Shown here in pieces: positions 1 through 9,435 of a stretch of 64,000 nucleotides of DNA. Origin of the DNA: Bacillota bacterium. GTDB taxonomy: Bacteria; Bacillota_I; Bacilli_A; Acholeplasmatales; Acholeplasmataceae. Where the stretch lies: the NCBI GenBank assembly GCA_018817915.1, contig JAHISX010000023.1:1-64000 (forward strand), read 5' to 3'. Within the stretch, counting starts at the first letter, position 1; each line of letters begins with the position of its first letter. A program made the position numbers and the translations under genes. The notes beneath the pieces are model-generated. The model was not told the DNA's origin and did not search any database. It worked only from the letters and a program-made list of their open reading frames with translations.

Positions 1-345
1 GGGACTCCCTTTGCTAGCTGACCCTTTTTGAAAGGTACCAAGCATTTCACCTATCGTATTCGTCAGATTTTCAAGCTCGCTTTGATTACTTAAAATAGAA
101 AAATCCAACGACATCAAAAAGTCATTATAGGATTGTTTGCTGAAAGGTCTATGCAAAACATAGATAATCCTGAAGATTGTATCAATTACAGTTGATAGAT
201 CTTCTTCTTTTTTCAAACTTGCTTTATCTAATTTTTTAATATCACTGAATAATTCAGTAGAAAATACATTACGGTAATCAATGATCGTAAATAGAGACGA
301 ATGAAGGCGATAATCAATATCGCCTAGTTTAAGTGTTTTTTCCAT
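1..345 (-). CDS. phage tail protein (tail assembly chaperone-like), C-terminus cut by window edge
   Basis: Open minus frame from ATG at 345 to window edge (MEKTLKLGDIDYRLHSSLFTIIDYRNVFSTELF...), directly downstream of the major tail gene; position-based call. Confidence 0.55.
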   Translation of the reverse strand, partial: MEKTLKLGDIDYRLHSSLFTIIDYRNVFSTELFSDIKKLDKASLKKEEDLSTVIDTIFRIIYVLHRPFSKQSYNDFLMSLDFSILSNQSELENLTNTIGEMLGTFQKGSASKGSP

Positions 346-355
346 TAGTCATCTC

Positions 356-922
356 CTAAATAAATGTTGGTAATTCTGGTGCACTTGTTAAAAATGCAGT
401 ATAGTTAATATCTCCAACTCCAGCAATAATTCTTAAAATAAGATTGTTTCCAGATTCAATTGGTCTTGCTGTGATGTTTAATGTGATTGAGTTTGCTTCT
501 ATTGAATCTGCTTTTGATTTACTTGCATCTCCCGATGGAGTCGCTGTACATAAGAAGTACCATATTCGTCTTGCTTTGATGTCTCCTTGAATTTCATAAC
601 CTAATGCAAATGTCTTTGTTTCGCTGTTTACAACCTCTACTAAGTTTCCATTTGTATCTTCTAAGAATCCAAATATATCCTTTTTGAAGACTTCATCAAT
701 CTCTGTAAATTTCAATGTTACATTTGTTCCTGAATTTGATACAAGTGTTGCGATTACTTTATCATCAGCATAAACTTGTGTGCTTCCACCGATTGCTTCA
801 GTCGTAATCTCTTGTGCGCCTTCTAATCTTTTTGGTAATCCAAATGTCCAACTACCATCTTCTACTTGTGTGGCCAATGCATAATGTACATTTTTTAAGC
901 CAAAAGTAACTTTATTACTCAT
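356..922 (-). CDS. phage major tail protein
   Basis: ORF MSNKVTFGLKNVHYALATQ..., phi13-type major tail protein N-terminus; position in head-tail module. Confidence 0.8.
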   Translation of the reverse strand: MSNKVTFGLKNVHYALATQVEDGSWTFGLPKRLEGAQEITTEAIGGSTQVYADDKVIATLVSNSGTNVTLKFTEIDEVFKKDIFGFLEDTNGNLVEVVNSETKTFALGYEIQGDIKARRIWYFLCTATPSGDASKSKADSIEANSITLNITARPIESGNNLILRIIAGVGDINYTAFLTSAPELPTFI

Positions 923-924
923 AA

Positions 925-1260
925 TTAAATAACCTCCAATTTGATTTCATAAACTCTATTTATAGATCCATCTTCATTTGTATATTCAGATAGCATTTGA
1001 AACTCATAATCACTTAAATATAAATACAACTCGAGTCGTTCTTCCAACTCGAGATTCTTTTTCTGTGTAATCAAATTCACTTGAATTGTTGCGACTCTCA
1101 TTTGAACTTTATCATCAGCATAAACTGTTCCACGATTGCTTATTTCTTGATAAACAATATAATCATTTGCTTCTTTGATATTTTCTCTTGTTCCATATGA
1201 CACTTGGCCTGGTAAAGCTGATTCTAATACTTGATATAGATTTTCTAATATGATTTGCAT
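925..1260 (-). CDS. phage tail terminator / minor tail-like protein
   Basis: 111 aa ORF between major tail and HK97 gp10-like genes; order-based. Confidence 0.55.
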   Translation of the reverse strand: MQIILENLYQVLESALPGQVSYGTRENIKEANDYIVYQEISNRGTVYADDKVQMRVATIQVNLITQKKNLELEERLELYLYLSDYEFQMLSEYTNEDGSINRVYEIKLEVI

Positions 1261-1652
1261 TATAGTCCACCTTTTTCAATCAGTTGTCTGATATCCTCAA
1301 GCATCTTTGGAGTGAGCAAATCAAAGGCTGGTCTCAAGAATGGTCTTGGCCCTACATACTTACCACTTTTGTGAGTGAATCCAAACTCAAGCAAATGTGT
1401 GAGCTTTCCTTTTGTGTTTGAGTATATTGATATTGTTTTGTTAATGCCTTCACCTTGAGGTGTCGCAACAAACGAATCAGCAAAAGGTTTTGATCCACCA
1501 CTTCTTGGTGCGTGATTTGAAATATACTTCACAATTTCTTCTGCAGTTTCAGCTAGTCTTTTTTCTAATTTAGGAATAAGCTCCTCAACATAATCTTCAA
1601 CCATGTTTTCAATAGCTGATCCCAATTCATCAAGCGTAGCCAATGATGTCAC
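1260..1652 (-). CDS. HK97 gp10 family phage protein
   Basis: 130 aa, contains NHAPRSGGSKPFADSF and GPRPFLRPAFD motifs typical of gp10 family. Confidence 0.8.
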   Translation of the reverse strand: MTSLATLDELGSAIENMVEDYVEELIPKLEKRLAETAEEIVKYISNHAPRSGGSKPFADSFVATPQGEGINKTISIYSNTKGKLTHLLEFGFTHKSGKYVGPRPFLRPAFDLLTPKMLEDIRQLIEKGGL

Positions 1653-1971
1653 TCTTTCTGATCTTTGATCTGCTTAAATATAGTTCAGCAAATTGTCCTA
1701 CAGTATATGTTCGCTCTATCTTATAGATCACATTACCAATGTCAACATACTTGCTATTGTCATAAAGGAAACTTTGAATTTTCACTGCAATATCAATGTG
1801 GATGTCTGATCTTTTACTTTCATAATATTCTCTAGAAGTAATACTGAAATTAATACCAATGACTTCTTTTGAATGAAGGAATAGGTAGCTTGAGCCACCT
1901 ATAGAATTTTGAGCCAAATCAATGGTTAGTAACTGCATTCTTATATTGGGGGAATTAGGATACATTTTCAA
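1630..1971 (-). CDS. phage head closure / head-tail adaptor protein
   Basis: 113 aa; size and order between gp6-like connector and gp10. Confidence 0.6.
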   Translation of the reverse strand: MKMYPNSPNIRMQLLTIDLAQNSIGGSSYLFLHSKEVIGINFSITSREYYESKRSDIHIDIAVKIQSFLYDNSKYVDIGNVIYKIERTYTVGQFAELYLSRSKIRKSDIIGYA

Positions 1972-2251
1972 TAGTCCCTTTCGTTAGTGCGATTTGTCCG
2001 ACTAACATGTCGAATGTTTTAGGTAGTTCTTTTGCACTACCATCATTCTTGAAACCAAAGAATGTTTTCACATAAATAATAATGATTGTACTAACCATTG
2101 GATTCGACTCATCATTTATATAAGAAGGATCAATCCCACAACTCTCTAAATATAGTTTGCAACTGTCTATGTGAGTCTTAAGCTCATCATCAGCAAATGT
2201 TTCTGATAGGGGGATTAGAAGTGCTTTTTTTACAATATCAATAATTGCCAT
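1955..2251 (-). CDS. phage head-tail connector (gp6-like)
   Basis: 98 aa; order directly after major capsid. Confidence 0.65.
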   Translation of the reverse strand: MAIIDIVKKALLIPLSETFADDELKTHIDSCKLYLESCGIDPSYINDESNPMVSTIIIIYVKTFFGFKNDGSAKELPKTFDMLVGQIALTKGTIENVS

Positions 2252-2286
2252 AGAATCGATCCTTTCTTATCTTTAATTAGCGGTTA

Positions 2287-3420
2287 TTAAGCGGCTGCTT
2301 TCTTCTTGATACGCAAGAAGCCGTTATAACCCACAACGTTACCACCTGTGAATACAGATGCCTTATAACTGATAATTCCGTCTTTGAATTTGTAATCAGT
2401 AGATTTACCAATTTCAACTGATGAGAATACAGGAACTTCATAGTTTTTAAGAGCTCCATAAGCAATACCATATTCTCCAGCTGCCGTATTTGAATCTGCG
2501 ATTGCTTTACAATGTGAATTGATGATGTAAGGAATACCATCGATTGTCTTATTCACATAATCAATCGAATGAACTTTACGACCTTCTTGAGTTTTAAGTC
2601 CAGCAAATGCACGTAAGTCATTCTTGTTCAAGATAAGAACTGCTCCGCCTTCGACTTCTTCATCTCCACCATAAGCGAAGACAATGTCATCTAAACTTGT
2701 ATCTGTAATAGCAACAATTTCAAGAGGTGCTTTATCAGCAAGTGCTACAGCTGCATCACTGAAGATTCCAGTGAATGTGTTTGAAGTTCCTGCACCACGT
2801 AAGATTTGTTCACTAATTTTCTTTTTAAGTGAAATGTTGATGTTACGAAGTACTTCTGCTTGATAAGGAATACTTGGAAGCTTTTCTAATTCTTCGGTGA
2901 TTTCTGTGTAAGCAGTAATTTTAACCTTGGTAATTGTTAAATATCCAAATGCTGGTTCAGTTTCACTGTAAGGTTGTCCTTCAAGTGTAGTGCCAGCGAT
3001 ACCGTTTGCTTTCACAAATGATTTTTTATATGTCTCTCCACCATTGAGGTTGATGACATTTACGCGGTCTACTAAACTTGATACTTGAGCAAATGGAACT
3101 GGTGCTAAGCCTGATGCTGTGTGTTCTGGAAGTAGAATTTCTTCACTCGATACTTGGATCACACGTTTTTCTCTTAATTGTTGACCTCGCAACTCTAATT
3201 TTTCTTTGTCAATTTGAGTGCGATTATCAATGATAATTGGTTTGATTTCAGTTTTTGTAGCAATTGACATTTTTTTGTCAATCACACTTCTTTCTTCTTG
3301 AAGGGTTGTTGTTTCTGATTCTAGTGCTTCCAGTTTGACTAGATCTGCTTCATTATCAACAAGACCTCTAATTTCTGTTAATCGACCTTCTATTTCTTTT
3401 CTTCTTAGTTCTAAATTCAT
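2287..3420 (-). CDS. HK97-family major capsid protein
   Basis: 377 aa; coiled N-terminal delta-domain followed by capsid domain (ISEQILRGAGTSNTFTGIF...); next to protease and portal. Confidence 0.95.
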   Translation of the reverse strand: MNLELRRKEIEGRLTEIRGLVDNEADLVKLEALESETTTLQEERSVIDKKMSIATKTEIKPIIIDNRTQIDKEKLELRGQQLREKRVIQVSSEEILLPEHTASGLAPVPFAQVSSLVDRVNVINLNGGETYKKSFVKANGIAGTTLEGQPYSETEPAFGYLTITKVKITAYTEITEELEKLPSIPYQAEVLRNINISLKKKISEQILRGAGTSNTFTGIFSDAAVALADKAPLEIVAITDTSLDDIVFAYGGDEEVEGGAVLILNKNDLRAFAGLKTQEGRKVHSIDYVNKTIDGIPYIINSHCKAIADSNTAAGEYGIAYGALKNYEVPVFSSVEIGKSTDYKFKDGIISYKASVFTGGNVVGYNGFLRIKKKAAA

Positions 3421-3432
3421 GCTTTCTTCTCC

Positions 3433-4023
3433 TTAGATTTGTGATTTGATTTTGATTCTTTTTTTGATAATTGTTGATTGTTGTTCCTGCTCTGCTAAAT
3501 CCATAGTCTTTAGTTCTAATTCCATAGACTCTAAAGAACGAGCATATATACTAGTTGAATCATATGCCGGAGTATCCACAACCGACACATCATACAAACG
3601 TTCAATTTTCGTGATTGTTCTTTTCGGAATTGCACCTTCACGATTCCAAACTTGCTCATCAACTGTAAAGGCAAAACTCATTTTATCAAGAAGGCCACTT
3701 CTAACCATTTTGTAAATGTCCTGGTTAGTTAGAGTATCTAGTAACTCAGCTCTAACTTTTAATCCAATACTATCTATAGTTAATTGAAGTGATTGATTCT
3801 TGGTTCTAGCGATAATTAAAAAGGAGTCCATATGATTGTATTTCATAGGAACATCCTTCATTTTCGTTTCTGATAAAGCTCTTGAGTCTATTTCTTCTAT
3901 AAATCCATAGCTTTCATCACCGATAAGTGTTTCGTTATTAAAGACAATCGCATATCCTTCAAGGATCATCTTTCCTTCTGACTCTTCTAATGTAACATCA
4001 GCTAATCTAGTCTCTCTTAGCAT
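3433..4023 (-). CDS. HK97-family prohead protease
   Basis: 196 aa; LEGYAIVFNNETL, MKYNHMDSFLIIARTKNQSLQL, MSFAFTV motifs. Confidence 0.93.
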   Translation of the reverse strand: MLRETRLADVTLEESEGKMILEGYAIVFNNETLIGDESYGFIEEIDSRALSETKMKDVPMKYNHMDSFLIIARTKNQSLQLTIDSIGLKVRAELLDTLTNQDIYKMVRSGLLDKMSFAFTVDEQVWNREGAIPKRTITKIERLYDVSVVDTPAYDSTSIYARSLESMELELKTMDLAEQEQQSTIIKKRIKIKSQI

Positions 4024-4282
4024 CTGCTCTTACCTCCACTTGTTTTGGCTTAGGTTTTTCTTGTTTTATTTCTTTGGTATATTCATACTCAAGTTCAGAA
4101 TCCTTATATGAGAGTCCTTCAAGTTTTTCTTGTTTACAAAACTCATCAATGACCTTTACTTTTTCTTTTTGTGATTGCAATATAACTTTAATTGCATCTT
4201 CTGAAATTTTCCCATTAACCGTTATCTTCATTTGTTTTTTCCTCCTGGTTTCCCACTTGATATAAATTCGCTTTATCTGCAT
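4007..4282 (-). CDS. hypothetical phage protein
   Basis: 91 aa ORF between protease and portal genes, overlapping both ends. Confidence 0.45.
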   Translation of the reverse strand: MQIKRIYIKWETRRKKQMKITVNGKISEDAIKVILQSQKEKVKVIDEFCKQEKLEGLSYKDSELEYEYTKEIKQEKPKPKQVEVRADAKRD

Positions 4283-5447
4283 CTACAAAGTTAAGTGATT
4301 GTAGTCGCTTGTTTCCGCCTTCAATAGGTTCTAATCCTAGTAATGCTCTTGATTCGTTGAGTGACATGATTCCTAAGCTCATCAGCTTCTCAATAGCAGT
4401 TACCTTCGTATTCCAGGATGCATATTGAAGTCTTTCACTAAAGAAGATGATTTCTTCTCCACGTTCTATTTGATTATCTGTAAGTAATCCTAAAGAAAAA
4501 GCCTCGCTTAATTGAATAGCAAGAGGCTCAATGGTTGATTCATAAAATGAGTTGAATTCTTCTTCAGTATATTTGCTTGTAAATATTGGAACAGATACTC
4601 CAAAGTAATCTAGAATCTTAGACTGTAAAAATTCAAGTGTGTCCTTTTCGATAAGTTTTGGATCAACGTTCAAGGGAATATATTCCGATTTAAGATCTAT
4701 TGGAATAATAGAACTCCCTTTTACATTCATTGATTCAGATAATGCAGCATCAAAAAGGTCTCGTTGTTTTTTCTTATCTACTTCTGATAACATTCCATTC
4801 ATCTTAATGATTCCACGGATCTGCATCGATGATTTAATGGCATTGTCTATTCCCTGGAGTAAGCTATCATTAATTGAGATTGTTTTCAGGATTGCTTCAT
4901 GATCACCAGATGATCCTGTTCCACCGAAGATATCATTTTGTCCGTAATGTCTTCGCAAGTGGATTATATTATCATATGGCAAGATGTATGACTCTCCATT
5001 ATCAAACAGAAACTTAATATAATATACATCAGATGTGTCAACAATCATCTCAACTGTTACTGGTCTTAATGGATAGACACCTTTAAGCTCTCCAGTTTGT
5101 TTATCAAACTTAGGATAGATAAATGCATTATCATTTAGCAGTAACAATGTAATTGTTTTATAGATAAAATCATAAGGTGTCATGATATCATTCGGTTTAT
5201 ATTTCAAAAGAAAAGACAGTCGACCTTTCTTCTCGGTTACTGTCTTATCGTTTTCAGTTTTTATAAATCTTGGTTTTAACTTTGCACATTGACTTGCCAC
5301 TCGATCAATACATATCTTAACCACATCACTATTGGATATATTATTTCCAAATGGTGTATAAAATGTATTAAGATTGCTGATTAACTGGAGTGCATCAAAT
5401 GACCCAGTCTTACTTTTTCGTTTAAATATTGCCATTGAACCGCCCAC
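4215..5447 (-). CDS. HK97-family phage portal protein
   Basis: 410 aa; VPIFTSKYTEEEFNSFYESTIEPLAIQLSEAF typical portal motif. Confidence 0.95.
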   Translation of the reverse strand: MGGSMAIFKRKSKTGSFDALQLISNLNTFYTPFGNNISNSDVVKICIDRVASQCAKLKPRFIKTENDKTVTEKKGRLSFLLKYKPNDIMTPYDFIYKTITLLLLNDNAFIYPKFDKQTGELKGVYPLRPVTVEMIVDTSDVYYIKFLFDNGESYILPYDNIIHLRRHYGQNDIFGGTGSSGDHEAILKTISINDSLLQGIDNAIKSSMQIRGIIKMNGMLSEVDKKKQRDLFDAALSESMNVKGSSIIPIDLKSEYIPLNVDPKLIEKDTLEFLQSKILDYFGVSVPIFTSKYTEEEFNSFYESTIEPLAIQLSEAFSLGLLTDNQIERGEEIIFFSERLQYASWNTKVTAIEKLMSLGIMSLNESRALLGLEPIEGGNKRLQSLNFVDADKANLYQVGNQEEKTNEDNG

Positions 5448-5510
5448 TTTCTTCCAAAGATATTGATTATTTAATAAATATATGTTATTTTATATTTGGC
5501 TGTTATCGTA

Positions 5511-5666
5511 ATGAGTATCTTACCTATTATGTTTCCAAATGCACCGCTAACGGTTACCATTTTATTCAATATATTCTTGAAATCTAAAGGAGTGAGCATA
5601 AAAATGGAACTTAAGGTATGGTGGAAGACTTTTGTGATGGTGCCCAAAGGTGCATTAAATTCATAG
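5511..5666 (+). CDS. possible 51 aa small protein on antisense strand (MSILPIMFPNAPLTVTILFNIFLKSKGVSIKMELKVWWKTFVMVPKGALNS)
   Basis: Open frame read by hand in the portal-terL intergenic region; internal ATG at 5602 preceded by aaaggag; may be chance. Confidence 0.2.
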   Translation: MSILPIMFPNAPLTVTILFNIFLKSKGVSIKMELKVWWKTFVMVPKGALNS

Positions 5667-5730
5667 GGTATTTGAAAGTTACATAACGGGCACAATCGTC
5701 TTGAAGGTTCAACTCCTTCCGCCATCACCA
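5636..5730 (+). ncRNA. tRNA-like RNA (T-arm + acceptor + encoded CCA; non-canonical middle)
   Basis: GATGGTG (5636-5642) pairs with CGCCATC (5720-5726, one G-U); T-stem GAAGG/CCTTC with loop TTCAACT (5703-5719); A + CCA at 5727-5730; followed by rho-independent terminator. Confidence 0.5.
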
Positions 5731-5741
5731 TTTTATAAATT

Positions 5742-5765
5742 AAAGGTTCTTTGAACCTTTTTTTT
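5742..5765 (+). terminator. rho-independent terminator
   Basis: AAAGGTTC-TTT-GAACCTTT perfect 8-bp hairpin followed by TTTTT. Confidence 0.8.
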
Positions 5766-7407
5766 ATAGCATATTCTCGTAATCAAGCTTATACCTATTT
5801 AAAACTGCATAAGCAATTATCAAAGCTACAGTACCATCTATCCGTTTATATTTGGAGTTTAACTTTGATGGTTGAATGTTTCCATTTAAGTCTACTTTGG
5901 CTTGAGTATTAGCTAAACACCATTTTAAGATTGGATTATTGTTATAATTTACAAGGCTGTTTTTGAGATCTGCTTCAAGCTGCTTCATTGGTTCAGATAG
6001 AGAATAAATTCCCTGTCTTACTTTCTCCATATTGAAACCCAGGTCTTCCATTTCTTTTATCCAGTACTGTGAGTTCCAAGGATCAAATCCAACCCATAAA
6101 GGTCTGATACCGTAAGTTTGTATCATCTTCATGAACCATTGAGTAACAAGACTAAAATCATTTTGGTTTCCCTCTGTCAAAGTTACCAGTCCCCTTTTTA
6201 CCCAAATATCATAAGGAACATTATCTTCAGTAATTCTTTTTTGTAAAACTTCACTTGGCATAAAGAAGTGAGCTAGAATATACTTCTTGTTACTTTCTTT
6301 TTTCTGAATAACTAGAATAGCTGCAGTTAGATCCGTTGTTGAAGATAAATCTACACCACCTATTGCATAACTATCTCTTAGATCATCTATATTATATGTT
6401 TCATCGTTATTTAAATCATCAAAATTAAGCCAAGAACCAGAGTCCGCTTGTTTGATATTAAAGTCTTTGCAAAGCATTGTTACTCTTGTTGATAAGTCAT
6501 GCTTTGATTTATTCATTACATCTTCTAGATAGCTATTTAACTTTACTACTCCTATACTGGGATTAGATTTCTGCCATGTCTTTTTATCCTCGTATATCTC
6601 GTTCACTGAGTCTTGCGTATAAAGCCAGGGAAGAACTCTTTCATCTTGTATCTCACCTTTAAGCATCTTACGACTATAATCAAGCTTACTATCTAAAAAA
6701 CCACCGACTGTTGTCCCTTCGGTGGTTATGATAAATATTAGAGGTTCTTTCTTTGTAGATTGTGATTGTTTGATTGCATCATATACTTTTGAATCAGTCA
6801 TCTCATGAACTTCATCGATACAACCTACTTCGATGTTATATCCATCTTTGTTTCTAGATTGAGCAGATAATTTCTTGATCTTATTTTTAGTTTTTGGAGA
6901 ATAGATGTAAAAGATGTTTTTCTTGCTTCTTGTTTCCTTTGATAATGATGGAGATTGCTCTCGCATATTATTAATTTCTTCGAAAAGAATATTTGCTTGT
7001 TCTGTTGTATTCGAAGCACAGATTATGTCTACTCCACCTCTTGATAGAAAGAACTCTGCAATATCTAATCCAGCTACGAAAGTTGTCTTTCCATTCTTTC
7101 TTGCAATCAACAATATAACTTCATTAAATCTTCTAAGGTCTGTATCAACAATTTTGAATCCATAAGCCGTTTGAATGATCGCTTTTTCCCATAACTCAAG
7201 TATAAATGGCATCCCGTTAAATGGTGATTTAGTATGCTTACAAAAAGTCTCTATAAAATTAATTCTTAAATTACCTGGTTTCTCATCAAATATGTATCTA
7301 GGATTTTCAAGATCAAGAATCAATGTATCAAGTTGTTTCTTGAGTTCTTCTCCTACAAGAATATTTCCTTTTTCTATTTCATGATAATACTCTACTAGAT
7401 AGTTCAT
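5764..7407 (-). CDS. terL: phage terminase large subunit
   Basis: 547 aa; ARKNGKTTFVAGL ATPase motif, IICASNTTEQANILFEEI, IDEVHEM Walker B. Confidence 0.95.
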   Translation of the reverse strand: MNYLVEYYHEIEKGNILVGEELKKQLDTLILDLENPRYIFDEKPGNLRINFIETFCKHTKSPFNGMPFILELWEKAIIQTAYGFKIVDTDLRRFNEVILLIARKNGKTTFVAGLDIAEFFLSRGGVDIICASNTTEQANILFEEINNMREQSPSLSKETRSKKNIFYIYSPKTKNKIKKLSAQSRNKDGYNIEVGCIDEVHEMTDSKVYDAIKQSQSTKKEPLIFIITTEGTTVGGFLDSKLDYSRKMLKGEIQDERVLPWLYTQDSVNEIYEDKKTWQKSNPSIGVVKLNSYLEDVMNKSKHDLSTRVTMLCKDFNIKQADSGSWLNFDDLNNDETYNIDDLRDSYAIGGVDLSSTTDLTAAILVIQKKESNKKYILAHFFMPSEVLQKRITEDNVPYDIWVKRGLVTLTEGNQNDFSLVTQWFMKMIQTYGIRPLWVGFDPWNSQYWIKEMEDLGFNMEKVRQGIYSLSEPMKQLEADLKNSLVNYNNNPILKWCLANTQAKVDLNGNIQPSKLNSKYKRIDGTVALIIAYAVLNRYKLDYENML

Positions 7408-7727
7408 TCACTTGCTCTCTTAAGAAATTCATCAAATGCGTCTTCTCCATCGTCTACTTGTGTCCCTAGGATAGTATTTAGAGTTTTAATCACTGTTCCA
7501 TAAGAATTCACAAGTTTTGTATAATACTTGGCAGCTTCAGTTTGTCGTTGAGAACCTTTAGTTGATATTTGAACTGCACCATATTTTCTTATCTGTCCTT
7601 GAAGTTTGTCAAGTTCAACTTTCATGAATGCAGCTTGATGAATCATATTGTCAACCAGTTCTTTCTTTGATTCATCAGCCATAGAAAAAAGCGACTTGAG
7701 TCGCTTATATTCCTGTATAACCATCAT
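7404..7727 (-). CDS. terS: phage terminase small subunit (P27 family)
   Basis: 107 aa, adjacent to terL; AKYYTKLVNSYGTVIKTLNTILG typical of P27 family. Confidence 0.8.
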   Translation of the reverse strand: MMVIQEYKRLKSLFSMADESKKELVDNMIHQAAFMKVELDKLQGQIRKYGAVQISTKGSQRQTEAAKYYTKLVNSYGTVIKTLNTILGTQVDDGEDAFDEFLKRASE

Positions 7728-7730
7728 TTT

Positions 7731-9422
7731 CTATTTCCTAAGGTTAAAGGATGCAATTGAGCTATATATACGTTCTTGATGTTCAATATAATCAGGTGAA
7801 TTAAGTAATTGGTATTTCTGGTTATCAAGAACTATCAAATTTAAATCAGGGTATTCATCCAAATCTATGTACTGATCTGCATTAACAGAGGACACAAGCA
7901 TTTGATAATCATTTATATCAGAATTTAAAATGAATTCAAGTATATCTTGACTATTTTCATTATCTTGTTCTCCTTCTCTAGGTGAATCAATCACAAGGGG
8001 AAACTTAAACGACTGAACATTCATATGAGTTTTTATTTCTAAAAAAGCAAAGAAATATGCTAATGTACTTCTTACATACTGACTTCCACCAATTCGTAGT
8101 TTTTGAAAAGGTTTAATATTATCAGACTTAAAGTTTGTAACATTAAGATTTCTAAGAAATCTAGTGTATTCTGCAACAAACAATTCATGAGCTTCTCTCT
8201 TTAAAGTTTGGTGTTTTTCGATATTTTCGCTAACATTCTTTATTTCGTTTTCTAAAGATTGAATTTCAATATTTAATTTTGTCATTCTCTCAACAAGTTC
8301 AGAAATAATATTATCATAAGCTTTACGATTAATATAACTTTGATAAGCACTTTCCTTAACCTTAACTTGTTCTTCCAAAGCATTAATCTCACTTAACTGA
8401 TCAGCAAGGGAAGATTTAACTATAGCTAACTTATCACTGGATTCTTTTATTTCAAAATCAATTGATTTTGCTCTATTTCTCAAAAAACTTAAATTGTATA
8501 ATTCTTCTATTTCCTCTTCAAATGAAATTTCAAAGATATTTTCGCAATTAGGACATTTAATTTCTTTGCTTGTTTTTATGTCCTTCCCAGATGCTAATTG
8601 AGTTATAATTCTATCAATATCTTTTCTTTCGATCTCTAAATCAAATCTAGACGAATCCAAATATAAGAATTGTTCTTTTAACTCAGCAATTATGCTGAGA
8701 TTATGGTTTATTTTGTTTTTCATTTGATTTAAAACAATTTCCATTTCGTTTTCATTAATAAATGTATTATCAGATTTTATTGTTTCAGAAATTGTCTTAT
8801 ATATTTCTTCAGAATTAGCTTGTTCATCTTTCTTATTAGTCAGCACTTTTTGTTTTTCCTGAATCAACTGTCTATAAGAAATATAATCCTTATTCAATAT
8901 GTTAAGGTGGTAATAAAACAAATCGTTTCTACTAAGTTTTTCAAATTGTCCAAGATTTTCAAATGGTTCTACTTCTTTTTTCCAACTTTTATCTTGGTCC
9001 AAATAATATGGTAAAAAAGACATAGCAGGTGGAGCTAAGACGATACTCGCAGTTCTGCTTTTTAAATAAACACTAAATCCAAATTCTTCTTCATAAAATC
9101 TAGACAAACCCTCAATATTACCACGACTAAATTTCTTAATGAGTTTTTCTTCTTTGAATATAGTATATTCATCTTGGTAACGACAAATTCGATATTTTTG
9201 ATTATTCACATTAAATTCAATATCAAACATTTTTGAATGAACTTCAAATTCATCATCAAATAAACTATTTGCACCCAGGGTATGGTATAAAGATTTCATA
9301 ATCGTTGATTTACCTTTAGAATTTGAATCACTCGTAATCAAGTTTCTGTTATTTCCAAAAGACACATATTTTGCTTCTTTACGAATATAATCTACAATAA
9401 GCAAGTTATTAAAAATCAGCAC
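7731..9422 (-). CDS. SMC-like ATPase, Lamassu LmuB-like
   Basis: 563 aa; Walker A-like SNSKGKST, long coiled coils around a CPNC zinc-hook-like motif, C-terminal GGSQYVRSTLAYFFAFLE signature and FPLVIDSP Walker B. Confidence 0.7.
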   Translation of the reverse strand: MLIFNNLLIVDYIRKEAKYVSFGNNRNLITSDSNSKGKSTIMKSLYHTLGANSLFDDEFEVHSKMFDIEFNVNNQKYRICRYQDEYTIFKEEKLIKKFSRGNIEGLSRFYEEEFGFSVYLKSRTASIVLAPPAMSFLPYYLDQDKSWKKEVEPFENLGQFEKLSRNDLFYYHLNILNKDYISYRQLIQEKQKVLTNKKDEQANSEEIYKTISETIKSDNTFINENEMEIVLNQMKNKINHNLSIIAELKEQFLYLDSSRFDLEIERKDIDRIITQLASGKDIKTSKEIKCPNCENIFEISFEEEIEELYNLSFLRNRAKSIDFEIKESSDKLAIVKSSLADQLSEINALEEQVKVKESAYQSYINRKAYDNIISELVERMTKLNIEIQSLENEIKNVSENIEKHQTLKREAHELFVAEYTRFLRNLNVTNFKSDNIKPFQKLRIGGSQYVRSTLAYFFAFLEIKTHMNVQSFKFPLVIDSPREGEQDNENSQDILEFILNSDINDYQMLVSSVNADQYIDLDEYPDLNLIVLDNQKYQLLNSPDYIEHQERIYSSIASFNLRK

Positions 9423-9435
9423 TTTGACACCTCCC

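Noticed and set aside
2277-2540. 87 aa ORF overlapping the capsid gene
   Set aside because: Alternative frame inside the major capsid gene with no family resemblance
5471-5731. 86 aa minus-strand ORF MVMAEGVEPSRRLCPLC...
   Set aside because: Its N-terminus is the complement of the tRNA-like element; interpreted as an artefact rather than a protein
3446-7384. Plus-strand ORFs antisense to the phage structural genes (3446-3715, 4639-4902, 6914-7165, 7175-7384)
   Set aside because: Shadow ORFs of convincing minus-strand genes
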